DNA of 64,000 nt from Mumia flava (GCF_002797495.1 NZ_PGEZ01000001.1:2170001-2234000); one strand, 5' to 3'. Shown: positions 5,898 through 14,524, numbered from the stretch's first letter. The notes: generated by a model from the sequence alone, not told the origin. A program made the numbers and translations.

Positions 5898-7934
5898 TCA
5901 GAGGCGGGCTGCGAGCTCCGTCGCCTGGCGGATCGCGCGCTTCGCGTCGAGCTCCGCAGCCACGTCCGCCCCACCGATCACGTGCACCGTCGTGCCGCCG
6001 GACTCCAGCGGCTCGACGAGATCACGCACCGACTCCTGGCCGGCGCAGACGACGACGGTATCGACGTCGAGCACGTGAGGCGTCCCGTCCTCGTCGAGGA
6101 TGTGCAGGCCCGCATCGTCGACGAACTCGTACGTCACGCCGCCCATCATGTGCACCCCGGAGTCCTTGAGCGTGGTGCGGTGCACCCAGCCGGACGTCTT
6201 CGCGAGGCCCTTGCCGAGCGGTGCGGGCTTGCGCTGCAGCAGCCAGACCTCGCGAGCCGGCGTCGTGCGGACCTTCGTGCCGAGACCGCCGCGCTCGGTC
6301 GCCGGGTCGGCCACGCCCCAGCGTGCCATCCAGTGCTCGAGCGACTCGTCCGGCTCGTGCAGCAGGAACTCCGCCACGTCGAACCCGATCCCGCCGGCCC
6401 CGATGATCGCGACCTTCGCGCCGACCTCGGCCCGGCCGTCGATCACGTCCGGGTAGGACACGACCGAGGCGTGGTCGAGGCCCTTGATCTCGGGGTTGCG
6501 CGGCGCGACACCCGACGCGACCACCACCTCGTCGTACGCAGCGAGGTCGTCCGCACCGGCACGCGTCCCGAGCCGCACGTCGACGCCGGTCACCTCGAGC
6601 CGCTTCGCGTAGTAGCGCAGCGTCTCCGCGAACTCCTCCTTGCCGGGGATCCGACGCGCGAGTCGGAACTGCCCGCCGATCTCGAGGTCCGCCTCGTACA
6701 GCGTCACGGCGTGGCCGCGCCCGGCGAGCTCGGTGGCGGCCGCGAGGCCCGCGGGTCCGCCGCCGACGACGGCGATCGCCTTGCGGCGCGGTTTCGGCAC
6801 GGGGAGCAGCCGCAGCTCGGTCTCGTAGCCGGCCCGCGGGTTGACCAGGCAGGTCGCGCGCTGGTTCCTGAACGTGTGGTCGAGGCAGGCCTGGTTGCAG
6901 CCGATGCACACGTTGATCTCGTCTCGGCGGCCGGCCGCGGCCTTGTTCACGAAGTCCGGGTCCGCGAGCAGCGGGCGTGCCATCGAGATCAGGTCCGCCT
7001 GGCCCGAGGCGATGATCTGCTCGCCGACCTCGGGGGTGTTGATCCGGTTCGAGGCGATCACCGGGATGCCGACCTCGGGTCGCAGCTTGCCGGTCACCCA
7101 GGCGAAGGCGCCGCGCGGGACCGACGTCACGATCGTGGGGATGCGGGCCTCGTGCCAGCCGATGCCGGTGTTCAGGATCGACGCCCCGGCGGCCTCGATC
7201 CGGTGCGCGAGCTCGACGGTCTCGGACCAGTCCTGGGCGTCGTCGACCAGGTCGAGCAGGGAGATCCGGTACTGGATCAGGAAGTCGTCGCCGAGCGCCT
7301 CCCGGGTCCGACGCACGACCTCGACGGGGAACCGCATCCGCTTCTCGGCGGTGCCGCCCCACGCGTCCGTACGGTCGTTGGTGCGGGCGGCGAGGAACTG
7401 GTTGATCAGATAGCCCTCCGACCCCATCACCTCGACGCCGTCGTAGCCGGCACGCTTGGCCAGCGTCGCCGCACGGACGAAGTCGTCGACCGTACGCTCG
7501 ACCTCGCGGGTGCTCATCGCGCTCGGCTTGAACGGCGTGATCGGCGACTGCTTCTTCGAGACGCCCTTGGAGAACGGCGAGTAGCCGTAACGCCCCGCGT
7601 GCAGGACCTGCATGAGGATCCGCGAGTCGTACGCGTGCACCGCGTCGGTGACCTGGCGGTGCTGGTCCGCGAGGCGGCGCGAGGCCATCGTCGAGCCGAG
7701 CGGGCTGAGCCAGCCGCGCCAGCTCGGGGCGTACCCGCCGGTGACGAGCAGCGCGGTGCCGCCCTTGGCGCGCTCGGCGAAGTAGGCGGCGAGCTTGCCG
7801 ATGTCACCCGCACGATCCTCGAGCTTGGTGTGCATCGAGCCCATCATCACGCGGTTGCGCAGCGTGACGCCGCCGACGGTGAGCGGCGAGAGGAGGTGCG
7901 GGTACGCGGTGGTCACGGGGGTGTGCTCGGTCAT
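5898..7934 (-). CDS. fadH: NADPH-dependent 2,4-dienoyl-CoA reductase
   Basis: A 678-aa three-domain flavoprotein matching bacterial FadH in length and order. Residues 1-370 form the Old-Yellow-Enzyme-type FMN barrel, with GSEGYLINQFLAARTNDRTD and a conserved Arg-rich RTREALG segment. Next is the 4Fe-4S cysteine cluster (CIGCNQACLDHTF...TCLVNP, four cysteines). The C-terminal half has a FAD-binding AVVGGGPAGLAAATEL motif and an NADPH-binding VAIIGAGGIGFDVAEFL motif. The enzyme removes the 2,4-diene that arises when unsaturated fatty acids undergo beta-oxidation. The ATG of MTEHTP is preceded by AGAGGGA. It is divergent from the SCO4848-type gene with only 27 bp between the two starts. Confidence 0.95.
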   Translation of the reverse strand: MTEHTPVTTAYPHLLSPLTVGGVTLRNRVMMGSMHTKLEDRAGDIGKLAAYFAERAKGGTALLVTGGYAPSWRGWLSPLGSTMASRRLADQHRQVTDAVHAYDSRILMQVLHAGRYGYSPFSKGVSKKQSPITPFKPSAMSTREVERTVDDFVRAATLAKRAGYDGVEVMGSEGYLINQFLAARTNDRTDAWGGTAEKRMRFPVEVVRRTREALGDDFLIQYRISLLDLVDDAQDWSETVELAHRIEAAGASILNTGIGWHEARIPTIVTSVPRGAFAWVTGKLRPEVGIPVIASNRINTPEVGEQIIASGQADLISMARPLLADPDFVNKAAAGRRDEINVCIGCNQACLDHTFRNQRATCLVNPRAGYETELRLLPVPKPRRKAIAVVGGGPAGLAAATELAGRGHAVTLYEADLEIGGQFRLARRIPGKEEFAETLRYYAKRLEVTGVDVRLGTRAGADDLAAYDEVVVASGVAPRNPEIKGLDHASVVSYPDVIDGRAEVGAKVAIIGAGGIGFDVAEFLLHEPDESLEHWMARWGVADPATERGGLGTKVRTTPAREVWLLQRKPAPLGKGLAKTSGWVHRTTLKDSGVHMMGGVTYEFVDDAGLHILDEDGTPHVLDVDTVVVCAGQESVRDLVEPLESGGTTVHVIGGADVAAELDAKRAIRQATELAARL

Positions 7935-7961
7935 CGTGTCCCTCTGGGGTGTACTGGTCGG

Positions 7962-8213
7962 GTGATCTCTCGAGGCGCGGCGTGGTTCCTGGTGGTCGCC
8001 GGGGTGTTCAACGTGGTGATCTGGCCGCGGTTCGGGGTGGCGATCTGGAACGACGAGCGGGCGTGGACCGGCGCGGTCGGCGACAGCTCGCCGACGTCGT
8101 TCCTGTGGGTGCACGTGGTCCTGATCGGCGCAGCGGTCGCGATCGCGCTCGGTGTGCTCTGGGTGGCGTTCACGGCGTTGCGCTCCCGTCGGGGCGCGCG
8201 CTCGGATCACTGA
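7962..8213 (+). CDS. SCO4848-family small membrane protein
   Basis: An 83-aa protein with two hydrophobic helices (about residues 5-25 and 52-74) separated by a polar loop. The pattern WFLVVAGVFNVVIWPRF, then SPTSFLWVHVVLIG matches the SCO4848 family of Streptomyces, whose role is not known. The GTG start is the only one that keeps the first helix whole. Its last 44 bp overlap the 3' end of the convergent PadR gene. It shares a 27-bp divergent control region with fadH. Confidence 0.75.
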   Translation: MISRGAAWFLVVAGVFNVVIWPRFGVAIWNDERAWTGAVGDSSPTSFLWVHVVLIGAAVAIALGVLWVAFTALRSRRGARSDH

Positions 8214-8736
8214 GCAGCGCGAGGATCTCCTCGCACCACGCGAGTCCGGCCTCCTCCAGGAGGATGCCGCCGCGCAGCACCGCGTACTGCGCGGTCTGTG
8301 CCGAGTCGAGCGCCGCCGGGTCGCCGAAGGTGTGGGCCTCGTCCTCGCGGTAGAACGCGAGTGTGGCGAGGTGCTGCTCACGGCGCCGGCGGACGTCGGC
8401 GAGCACCGCGTCGCGGTCGCCGTACGGGAGGCCGCGCACCTTGACCGCGAACGCGCTGCGCAGCGGCTCCATGCTCGTGGGCTCCCGTGACCAGGCGAGC
8501 AGCGTCGCGCGGCCGTCCTCGGTGATCGCGTAGATCTTCTTGTCCGGGCGCCCCTGCTGGGGGACCGCCTTCGACGAGACGAGGCCGTCGGCCTCCATCC
8601 GGCCGAGCACCTTGTAGATCTGCTGGTGGCTCGCCCGCCAGAAGTAGCCGATCGACTTGTCGAAGCGGCGCGTCAGGTCGTACCCGCTCGCCGTGCGCTC
8701 GGCGAGCGAGACGAGGATCGCGTGCTCCAAGGCCAT
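8170..8736 (-). CDS. PadR family transcriptional regulator
   Basis: The 188-aa protein has the PadR winged-helix N-terminus (LEHAILVSLAERTASGYDLTRRFDKSIGYFWRASHQQIYKVLGRMEADGLV) followed by the KKIYAITEDGRATLL wing and a C-terminal helical dimerisation domain (about 95-175, Vir-type). PadR proteins usually repress a nearby gene and themselves. TAGGCT lies 6 nt before the ATG, so the message is probably leaderless, and two tandem ATGCAA/TTGCAT boxes sit directly behind that -10, which points to autoregulation. Its 3' end overlaps the SCO4848-type gene. The neighbouring divergent gene encodes a second, shorter PadR. Confidence 0.92.
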   Translation of the reverse strand: MALEHAILVSLAERTASGYDLTRRFDKSIGYFWRASHQQIYKVLGRMEADGLVSSKAVPQQGRPDKKIYAITEDGRATLLAWSREPTSMEPLRSAFAVKVRGLPYGDRDAVLADVRRRREQHLATLAFYREDEAHTFGDPAALDSAQTAQYAVLRGGILLEEAGLAWCEEILALLSDPSARPDGSATP

Positions 8737-8742
8737 GCAGGG

Positions 8743-8781
8743 AGCCTAGATGCAACTCGATGCATATGCAACTGATTGCAT
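8743..8781 (-). promoter_or_regulatory. Leaderless promoter with two tandem operator boxes
   Basis: TAGGCT (8743-8748, minus strand) ends 6 nt before the PadR ATG. Two adjoining 16-bp boxes, ATGCAACTCGATGCAT (8750-8765) and ATGCAACTGATTGCAT (8766-8781), cover the spacer and -35 region. The second is a good palindrome. ATGCAT-like ends resemble PadR sites, so this is most likely the regulator's own operator. Confidence 0.65.
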
Positions 8782-8840
8782 CTGCGGAGAGCCGGCGGCG
8801 GCGCTCTTTCTCGGGTCGCCCAGTCCGTCATCAATGCGAC

Positions 8841-8869
8841 ACACAATACTGTGTGGCATACGGTATAGT
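8841..8869 (+). promoter_or_regulatory. Promoter/operator of the second padR gene
   Basis: The palindrome ACACAATACTGTGT (8841-8854) overlaps an ATAC...GTAT pair (8846-8866). TATAGT at 8864-8869 is a -10 box ending 7 nt before the ATG, implying a leaderless message under autoregulation. The stretch is AT-rich compared with its surroundings. Confidence 0.65.
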
Positions 8870-8876
8870 GCGAGAC

Positions 8877-9212
8877 ATGGACGAGACCGAGCCGTTCCAG
8901 ACCCACCTGCAGGAGCTGCGCCGCGGCACCGTCGTGCTGGCGTGCCTGCGGCTGCTGCGGGAGCCGGGCTACGGCTACGGGCTGCTCGAGGCCCTGCGGG
9001 GCCGCGGGTTCGACACCGATGCGAACACGCTGTATCCCCTGCTCCGCCGCCTCGAGAAGCAAGGGCACCTGGTCAGCGAGTGGAACACCGACGAGGCGAG
9101 GCCGCGCAAGTTCTACCGCACGAGCCCCGAGGGTTCCGGGCTCGCATCCGCCATGACCGAAGACTTCGAGGCGATCGCCCGTGCGATCGCCGCACTCCCG
9201 GAGGAGAACTGA
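8877..9212 (+). CDS. PadR family regulator (short type)
   Basis: A 111-aa protein with only the winged-helix PadR domain: VVLACLRLLREPGYGYGLLEALRGRGFDTDANTLYPLLRRLEKQGHLVSEW, then RKFYRTSPEG as the wing. I start at the ATG that follows the TATAGT box by 7 nt; an upstream in-frame ATG would translate the operator. The stop is 1 bp before the next ATG, so the HAAS-type membrane protein is co-translated. PadR plus HAAS-domain pairs are common in Gram-positive bacteria, where the regulator controls the membrane protein. Confidence 0.92.
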   Translation: MDETEPFQTHLQELRRGTVVLACLRLLREPGYGYGLLEALRGRGFDTDANTLYPLLRRLEKQGHLVSEWNTDEARPRKFYRTSPEGSGLASAMTEDFEAIARAIAALPEEN

Positions 9213-9213
9213 G

Positions 9214-10197
9214 ATGACGAGCCTGATCGATCGCTATGTCGGCGCCGTGATCGTCGCGGTGCCCGAGAAGCAGCGTGCCGACGTGGCCGCCGAGCTCCGT
9301 GGGTCCATCGCCGACCAGGTCGACGCACGGAGCGGCGAGACCGCGAGCACCGAGGAGGCCGAGCGGGCGGTGCTGACCGAGTTCGGTGATCCCGTCGTCC
9401 TCGCAGCCGCGTACACCGGCCGCCAGCTGTACCTGATCGGGCCCCGCTACTACGTGGCCTGGTGGCGGCTGCTCACGACGCTCCTGTGGATCGTCCCCGC
9501 GTGCGTCGCCGGCGTGGTGGCGCTGGGAGAGATCCTGAGCGGGGCGAGCGCGGGCGAGGTCGCCGCCAGCACGTGGGGCGTCGCCCTGAGCGTGGTGGCG
9601 CACGTGGCGTTCTGGACCACGCTGGTCTTCGCGGTCCTCGACCGCACCACCAACCCCGCCGACGCCGGGATCGAGCCGTGGAACCCGGAGAAGCTCCCGG
9701 AGCGTCAGGGCGGACGTGGTCGTGGGGACCTGATCGCCTCCGTCGTCATGTCAGCGCTGTTCGTCGGCGCGCTCCTGTGGGACGGGCTCCACGGCATCGC
9801 CCGCGTCGACGGCGCAGGGTACGACGGCGAGTGGATGCACGTCCTCGACCCCGGCCTGTGGCCGGGATGGATCCTTGCGCTGATCGCGCTGCAGCTGCTC
9901 GAGGTGGCCGTCGCGGTCGCGGCCTACGCGCGACGCGGCTGGAGTCCGCGGCTCGCCGCGGCGAACGCCCTCCTCGCTGCCGCCTTCGTCGTGGGGACCG
10001 TCTGGTTGATCGTGCGGGATGAGCTCATCAACCCCGAGCTGATCACCGCGCTCACGGAGCTCGGCGGCGAGAACCTCGACGTGGTCGTCCCCGCGGTCAT
10101 CGGCTTCTCGGTCGTCGCGATCGCGACCTGGGACGCGGTCGACGGGATCGTCAAGGCACGTCGCACACGGCTGGAGACGCTCGCTGGAGCCGGCTGA
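9214..10197 (+). CDS. Membrane protein with HAAS/permease-prefix domain
   Basis: The N-terminal 75 residues (LIDRYVGAVIVAVPEKQRADVAAELRGSIADQVDARSG, then AVLTEFGDPVVLAAAYTGR) are the helical HAAS or 'permease prefix' domain that accompanies short PadR regulators. Six or so hydrophobic segments follow (about 92-118, 126-146, 175-195, 220-240, 250-270, 290-310). A GGAGGAG ribosome binding site precedes the ATG and overlaps the end of padR. The role is unknown; such proteins are thought to be membrane sensors or transport accessories, which is inference. Confidence 0.85.
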   Translation: MTSLIDRYVGAVIVAVPEKQRADVAAELRGSIADQVDARSGETASTEEAERAVLTEFGDPVVLAAAYTGRQLYLIGPRYYVAWWRLLTTLLWIVPACVAGVVALGEILSGASAGEVAASTWGVALSVVAHVAFWTTLVFAVLDRTTNPADAGIEPWNPEKLPERQGGRGRGDLIASVVMSALFVGALLWDGLHGIARVDGAGYDGEWMHVLDPGLWPGWILALIALQLLEVAVAVAAYARRGWSPRLAAANALLAAAFVVGTVWLIVRDELINPELITALTELGGENLDVVVPAVIGFSVVAIATWDAVDGIVKARRTRLETLAGAG

Positions 10198-10207
10198 GTT
10201 GACACCA

Positions 10208-10783
10208 CTACTGCGCCGGCCTCCCCTCCGCTGCGAGCCTCGCCGTCTCTTCCACCCGCCGGGCCCGGGTCTCGTCCCGCTTCGCCACGACGATCCACTG
10301 CAGGATCTGCTTGCGTGTGCTGGGTGCGAAGCCGTCGTAGGCCTCGCGCGCCCCGGGGTGCTCCGCCAGGGCTGCGGCGAGATCGTCCGGGACGACCAAC
10401 GCCTCGACCGCGTCGCCCCGTGACCACGATCCGTCCGCCTTGGCGGCCTCGATCACGGCACGGCCGGCGTCGGTCATCCGCCCTTCGGACTCGGCGCGCG
10501 CCACGCGCTCCTTGCTCAGTCGTGACCACCAGCTGTCGCGGCGGCGCCGTGTTACCCACAGCATCGACCACTCCGTGTCGATGCTCTTGGCGTGACCGTC
10601 GATCCACCCGAACGACAGCGCCTCCATGGCGACCTCGTCGTAGTCGAGTGCCTCGGGATGGCTCGTGCGACGGCGCCACTCCAGCCAGACGCCTGGATCG
10701 GCGTCCGCATGATGCTCCGCGAGCCAGGCCCGCCACTGGGCGATGGACTCGATCCGCAGGTGAGGTGCGTCGGCCGGCTTCAT
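10208..10783 (-). CDS. YdeI/OmpD-associated family protein
   Basis: A 191-aa cytoplasmic protein of the YdeI family: WRAWLAEHHADADPGVWLEWRRR near the N-terminus, the hallmark DEVAMEALSFGWIDG, WWSRLSKERV, and the C-terminal YDGFAPSTRKQILQWIVVAKRDETRARRVEETA. The biochemical role is not settled in the family. Its ATG shares one base with the stop of the dienelactone hydrolase gene (TGATG), so the two are translationally coupled and transcribed together. Confidence 0.9.
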   Translation of the reverse strand: MKPADAPHLRIESIAQWRAWLAEHHADADPGVWLEWRRRTSHPEALDYDEVAMEALSFGWIDGHAKSIDTEWSMLWVTRRRRDSWWSRLSKERVARAESEGRMTDAGRAVIEAAKADGSWSRGDAVEALVVPDDLAAALAEHPGAREAYDGFAPSTRKQILQWIVVAKRDETRARRVEETARLAAEGRPAQ

Positions 10784-11352
10784 CAGTCGATCCGTGCCAG
10801 GAAGGCGTGCACCCGCTCACGCAGCAGCGCGGTGGCGTCGGCGTCGTAGTCGACGGAGTCGGTCTCGGCGAACAGGTGGCCGCTGCCCGGGTACGAGAAG
10901 ACTTCGGCCTCGTCCAGCGCCCGCACCGGGGCGACCTCGCCCTCCCAGTCGACCCACGGGTCGTCGGCCATCGCGTGGACCTGCACACCCACACCGGACG
11001 GCCACGGCGTGCCGAACACCTCCGGAGGCAGCGCCCCGTACAGCAGGACGGCGCCGCGCGCGCCCCGCCGGGTCTGCGCGTACTTCTGCGCGAACAGGCT
11101 CCCCAGCGACATCCCCACCCACACGACCTCGGCCGGCAGCGTCGCCGCTGCCTCCTCGACCCGGCGCACCAGCTCGTCGCGTCCGGCCTCCTCCTCGGCG
11201 TACGCGACGCCGGCATCGACGGTCGGGAAGGTCCGTCCGTCGTAGTAGTCGGGCGCGTGCACGGTGTGCCCGGCGGAACGGAGGTCGTCGACGAACGCGA
11301 GGAACCCGCCCGTCTGACCCTGCGCGTGGTGGAACACGACGATCTCAGCCAT
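10783..11352 (-). CDS. Dienelactone hydrolase family protein
   Basis: A 189-aa alpha/beta hydrolase. The nucleophile motif is GMSLGS with Ser near residue 82, so it has serine rather than the cysteine of true dienelactone hydrolases. The candidate acid is in MADDPWVD and the histidine in GSGHLFAE. The opening IVVFHHAQGQTGGF and HAPDYYDG are typical of the DLH fold. The substrate is unknown. The ATG lies 10 bp after the ABC-F stop on the same strand, so it could be read from the ABC-F promoter or from a TAGCGT box that includes that stop codon. It is coupled to the YdeI-like gene. Confidence 0.85.
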   Translation of the reverse strand: MAEIVVFHHAQGQTGGFLAFVDDLRSAGHTVHAPDYYDGRTFPTVDAGVAYAEEEAGRDELVRRVEEAAATLPAEVVWVGMSLGSLFAQKYAQTRRGARGAVLLYGALPPEVFGTPWPSGVGVQVHAMADDPWVDWEGEVAPVRALDEAEVFSYPGSGHLFAETDSVDYDADATALLRERVHAFLARID

Positions 11353-11359
11353 GCTGCCG

Positions 11360-11365
11360 ACGCTA
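11360..11365 (-). promoter_or_regulatory. Possible -10 box at the ABC-F stop codon
   Basis: TAGCGT on the minus strand, 7 nt before the ATG of the dienelactone hydrolase. The TAG of the ABC-F gene supplies its first bases, so the match may be accidental. Confidence 0.3.
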
Positions 11366-13063
11366 CCGCTGACCACGGACATCGCCCGCCAACCGCAGCT
11401 CGGCCCCGTCCCAGCCGCGACGCCACCAGCGGTCGTGGGTGACGAGCACGTACGGGACGGTGCCGCCGGCGAGCGCCTCCTGCAGCTCTTCGACGAGCGC
11501 GACGGAGAGGTGGTTGGTCGGCTCGTCCAGCAGGAGGAGGTCCGGCCGGTCCGCGATCGCCCGCGCCAGTGCGACCCGGCGGCGCTGCCCCACCGAGAGC
11601 TCACCCATCGGCCGATCGAGGTCGCGCGGATGCAGCAGGCCGGTCGTCCGCAGCTCGTCGCGCGCCCGCTGCGGATCACCGCCGCGGCCCACCCCGTACG
11701 CCGTGGCTGCCGTCGCGCCGAGGTCACCGGCGGCATCGTGCTGGGGAAGGTAGCCGATCCTAAGCCGCCCCCGGTGCTGGACGGTGCCGTGCGCCGTCGT
11801 CAGCTCCCCGGCGAGCACGGCCAGCAGGGTCGACTTCCCGGCCCCGTTGGGGCCGGTCACCAGCAGGCGGGTCGTTGCCGTCACGTCGAGCGCATCGAGC
11901 TGCAGCCGTCCCGGGATCTCGATGTCGCGCGCCGCGACCAGCACCCCGTCTGCTGGTCGTGCGGCACCCAGACCCGCGAACGCCCGCTCCTCCGGCGGCC
12001 GCGGGACCGGGTTCGCCTCCAGCCTCGCGAGGCGGTTCTCGGCGTCGCGGACCCGGCGGGCCACCGCCGCGTCGACCTTCTGGCCGAGGAAGTGCGGCAC
12101 GAACTTGTCGTTGTCACGAGGCGCCCGCGGACCGTGCCCGACCTGGCGGCTCGCACCGCTCAGCGCGGCCCGGGCCTCGTCGTGCGCGGTCTCCCACGCG
12201 TCGCGAGCCTGCGCCCAGCGGACCCGGCCCGCGGCCTTCGCCGCCAGGTAGTCGGTGTAGGCGCCGGACGAGCGCTCCGGCCCGACCCGGGTGGTGCCGT
12301 CCGGCTCGACCTGCAGCGACGGATCCAGGTCGAGGACCGACGTGCACACGGCGTCGAGGAACGCGCGGTCGTGGGACACGACCACGACGACGCCCGGGTG
12401 CTCACGCAAGGCGGACTCCAGGTAGTCGAGCGCGTCGTCGTCCAGGTGGTTCGTCGGCTCGTCGAGCAGCAGCAGGTCGTCGGCGGAGACGAGTGCGAGC
12501 GCGAGCGCCAACCGGGCCCGCTGCCCCCCGGACAACGTGCTGAGGTCCCGGTCGACAGCCACGGCGCCCAGACCGAGGCCGGCGACACTGCGCTCGGCCC
12601 GGGCGTCCGCGGACCAGCCGTCGCGGCGCTCGTACTCCTCGAGCACGTCGCCGTACTCCTCGAGCGCTTCCGCGTCGCCTGCGCTCATCGCGTCCTCGAG
12701 CTCGCGCATCCGCGACTCGAGCCCGCGGTACGAGGCGAGCGCGCCGTCGACGGCATCACGGACCGTGCCGCCGTCGGGGAGGTCGGGAACCTGGCCGAGC
12801 AGCGTCACGCGCGCGGGTCGGCGCACCGTCCCGGAGTCCGGGGCCTGCCGCCCGCCCAGGACCCGCAGCAGCGTCGACTTGCCGGCACCGTTCTCGCCGA
12901 CGACGCCGAGACGGTCACCGGGTGACGCGGTCACGTCGACGTCGGACAGCACCACACGCACCCCGTACGCGACGGTGAGCCGGCGAGCGACGACAGCACG
13001 CGACGTACCCGCCGGCGCGGTCGCGGGAGAGGAGGAAGGAGAGGAAGGAGAGGAAGGAGACAC
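11363..13063 (-). CDS. ABC-F family ATPase (possible ribosome-protection type)
   Basis: A 566-aa soluble protein with two ABC ATPase domains and no membrane segment, the ABC-F layout. Domain 1: Walker A GENGAGKST, signature LSGGQRARLALA, Walker B LLLLDEPTNHLDD, H-loop VVSHDRAFL. Domain 2: Walker A GPNGAGKST, signature LSVGQRRRVALARA, Walker B LLLLDEPTNHLS, H-loop VTHDRWW. Between them is the long interdomain linker (about 245-330) that in this family reaches the ribosomal peptidyl-transferase centre. Actinobacterial members of this shape include self-resistance proteins (TlrC, OleB type), but antibiotic resistance cannot be told from sequence. The GTG start opens on a serine/proline run encoded by a 9-bp repeat (about 13028-13062). 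Confidence 0.88.
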   Translation of the reverse strand: MSPSSPSSPSSSPATAPAGTSRAVVARRLTVAYGVRVVLSDVDVTASPGDRLGVVGENGAGKSTLLRVLGGRQAPDSGTVRRPARVTLLGQVPDLPDGGTVRDAVDGALASYRGLESRMRELEDAMSAGDAEALEEYGDVLEEYERRDGWSADARAERSVAGLGLGAVAVDRDLSTLSGGQRARLALALALVSADDLLLLDEPTNHLDDDALDYLESALREHPGVVVVVSHDRAFLDAVCTSVLDLDPSLQVEPDGTTRVGPERSSGAYTDYLAAKAAGRVRWAQARDAWETAHDEARAALSGASRQVGHGPRAPRDNDKFVPHFLGQKVDAAVARRVRDAENRLARLEANPVPRPPEERAFAGLGAARPADGVLVAARDIEIPGRLQLDALDVTATTRLLVTGPNGAGKSTLLAVLAGELTTAHGTVQHRGRLRIGYLPQHDAAGDLGATAATAYGVGRGGDPQRARDELRTTGLLHPRDLDRPMGELSVGQRRRVALARAIADRPDLLLLDEPTNHLSVALVEELQEALAGGTVPYVLVTHDRWWRRGWDGAELRLAGDVRGQR

Positions 13064-13289
13064 CGGAAGACCTCGCAGGGTCGCAGGGGCTCACCGGGCA
13101 CGATGCCTCGGACGCGAGCGCGGTCGGTGTCAGTTCTTCATCGCCCGTCCAGTCTCCCACGGCCGCGCAACCTGTTTTCGGGTGTGGCCGAGAACTAGTC
13201 ATTGCGTACAGGCCCCGGGCGCCGACCCTCGCCTTGACTGGTGGTGGGGCCCGACAGCCGGGCTCGACCATTCAGCAGGGGGAGACATC

Positions 13290-14519
13290 ATGAGACTCGG
13301 AAACTCCGGGCACCGCGTCATCGACGAGGGGTTCTTCAGCGACGGCGACCTGGACTTCGCGACGCGGGGCGTCCTCGGGCGCGCGGTGCACGGCGCGAGC
13401 GAGGTGGGCGAGGTCCTCGCCACGGTGGCGCGCGTGCGGCACGCGTCGGACTGGTCGGCCCAGTGGGCCCTGACCGCGCAGGCCGTGGAGAAGGCGGCCG
13501 ACGATGCGCGCGCCGGCGGGCACCTCGCCAGCGCGCGCTCAGGATTCCTGCGGGCCGCGACGTACTGGTCCTGCGTGGTGGACGGGCTCGCGACGGCGTC
13601 GGACTCCGACGGCCTGCTCGACGCCTTCCGGGCGCACCGCTCGGCCTGGGACTCCTTCGTCGACTGCTCCGAGGGCGCTCACGTCCGGGTCGCCGTGCCG
13701 TACGACGGCGGGACGCTGCCCGGCTACCTGCTGCGACCGGACCCCAGCGGTGAGCCGCGGCCCACCGTGATCGTGACGAACGGAAGCGACGGCTCGATCA
13801 GCGACCTGTGGGTGCCTGCGGCGGCGGGCGCGCTGGCGCGGGGCTGGAACGCGTTCGTCTACGACGGCCCTGGCCAGCAGTCGATGCTCTTCGAGCAGCA
13901 GACCTGCTTCCGGCCCGACTGGGAGGCGGTGCTCGGACCGGTCGTGGACGCGCTCGTGGCGCGAACGGACGTCGACGCCCAGCGCCTGCTCGGATACGGG
14001 GTCAGCCAGGCCGGGTTCTGGCTCTCGCGGGCCCTCGCCTTCGAGGACCGCCTCGTGGCCGCCGTCGTCGACCCCGGCGTCGTGGACGTGTCGGAGTCGT
14101 GGACGCGTCCGCTGAGCAAGAAGATGGTCGCGATGCTCGACGACGACGGAGAACGCCACGCGTTCGACCGCGACATGGGCCTCGCCACCAAGCTTCCCTC
14201 TCTCGGCCGTACGCTCGCGTGGCGCAGCCGCCCCTACGAGCACAGCGACTGGTTCGACCTGTACCGGGAGGTCCGGCAGTACCGTCTCGATCCGGCGGAC
14301 GCGGCCCGGATCACCACGCCGCTCCTGATCACCGAACCCGAGCACGAGCAGTTCTGGCCCGGTCAGTCCCAACGTCTCGCCGAGCTCGTGCCGCACGCCG
14401 ACGTCGTCCGGTTCAGCGCGGCCGAGGGGGCGGACCGGCACTGCCAGCCGCTCGGGCGGCTCGTGACGGAGGATCGGGTCTTCGCCTGGTTCGAGGACCG
14501 GCTGAGCGGGATCGCCTGA
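13290..14519 (+). CDS. Alpha/beta hydrolase (FrsA/dipeptidyl-peptidase-like esterase)
   Basis: A 409-aa enzyme with an N-terminal helical cap of about 150 residues and a C-terminal alpha/beta hydrolase domain (YDGGTLPGYLLRPDPSGEPRPTVIVTNGSDGS). The nucleophile elbow is GYGVSQAGFW (Ser near 239); the acid is likely in TEPEHEQFWP and the histidine in ADRHCQPLG. The helical cap plus this core resembles 2,6-dihydroxypseudooxynicotine hydrolase and FrsA-like enzymes. The substrate is unknown. AGGGGGAG lies 5-6 nt before the ATG. It converges on the LuxR gene with 5 bp between the stops. Confidence 0.85.
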   Translation: MRLGNSGHRVIDEGFFSDGDLDFATRGVLGRAVHGASEVGEVLATVARVRHASDWSAQWALTAQAVEKAADDARAGGHLASARSGFLRAATYWSCVVDGLATASDSDGLLDAFRAHRSAWDSFVDCSEGAHVRVAVPYDGGTLPGYLLRPDPSGEPRPTVIVTNGSDGSISDLWVPAAAGALARGWNAFVYDGPGQQSMLFEQQTCFRPDWEAVLGPVVDALVARTDVDAQRLLGYGVSQAGFWLSRALAFEDRLVAAVVDPGVVDVSESWTRPLSKKMVAMLDDDGERHAFDRDMGLATKLPSLGRTLAWRSRPYEHSDWFDLYREVRQYRLDPADAARITTPLLITEPEHEQFWPGQSQRLAELVPHADVVRFSAAEGADRHCQPLGRLVTEDRVFAWFEDRLSGIA

Positions 14520-14524
14520 GGCCC

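Noticed and set aside
13130-13141. Tiny leader frame (ATGAAGAACTGA) before the ABC-F gene as antibiotic-sensing attenuator
   Set aside because: Three codons only, no ribosome binding site and no alternative hairpins that I can show.
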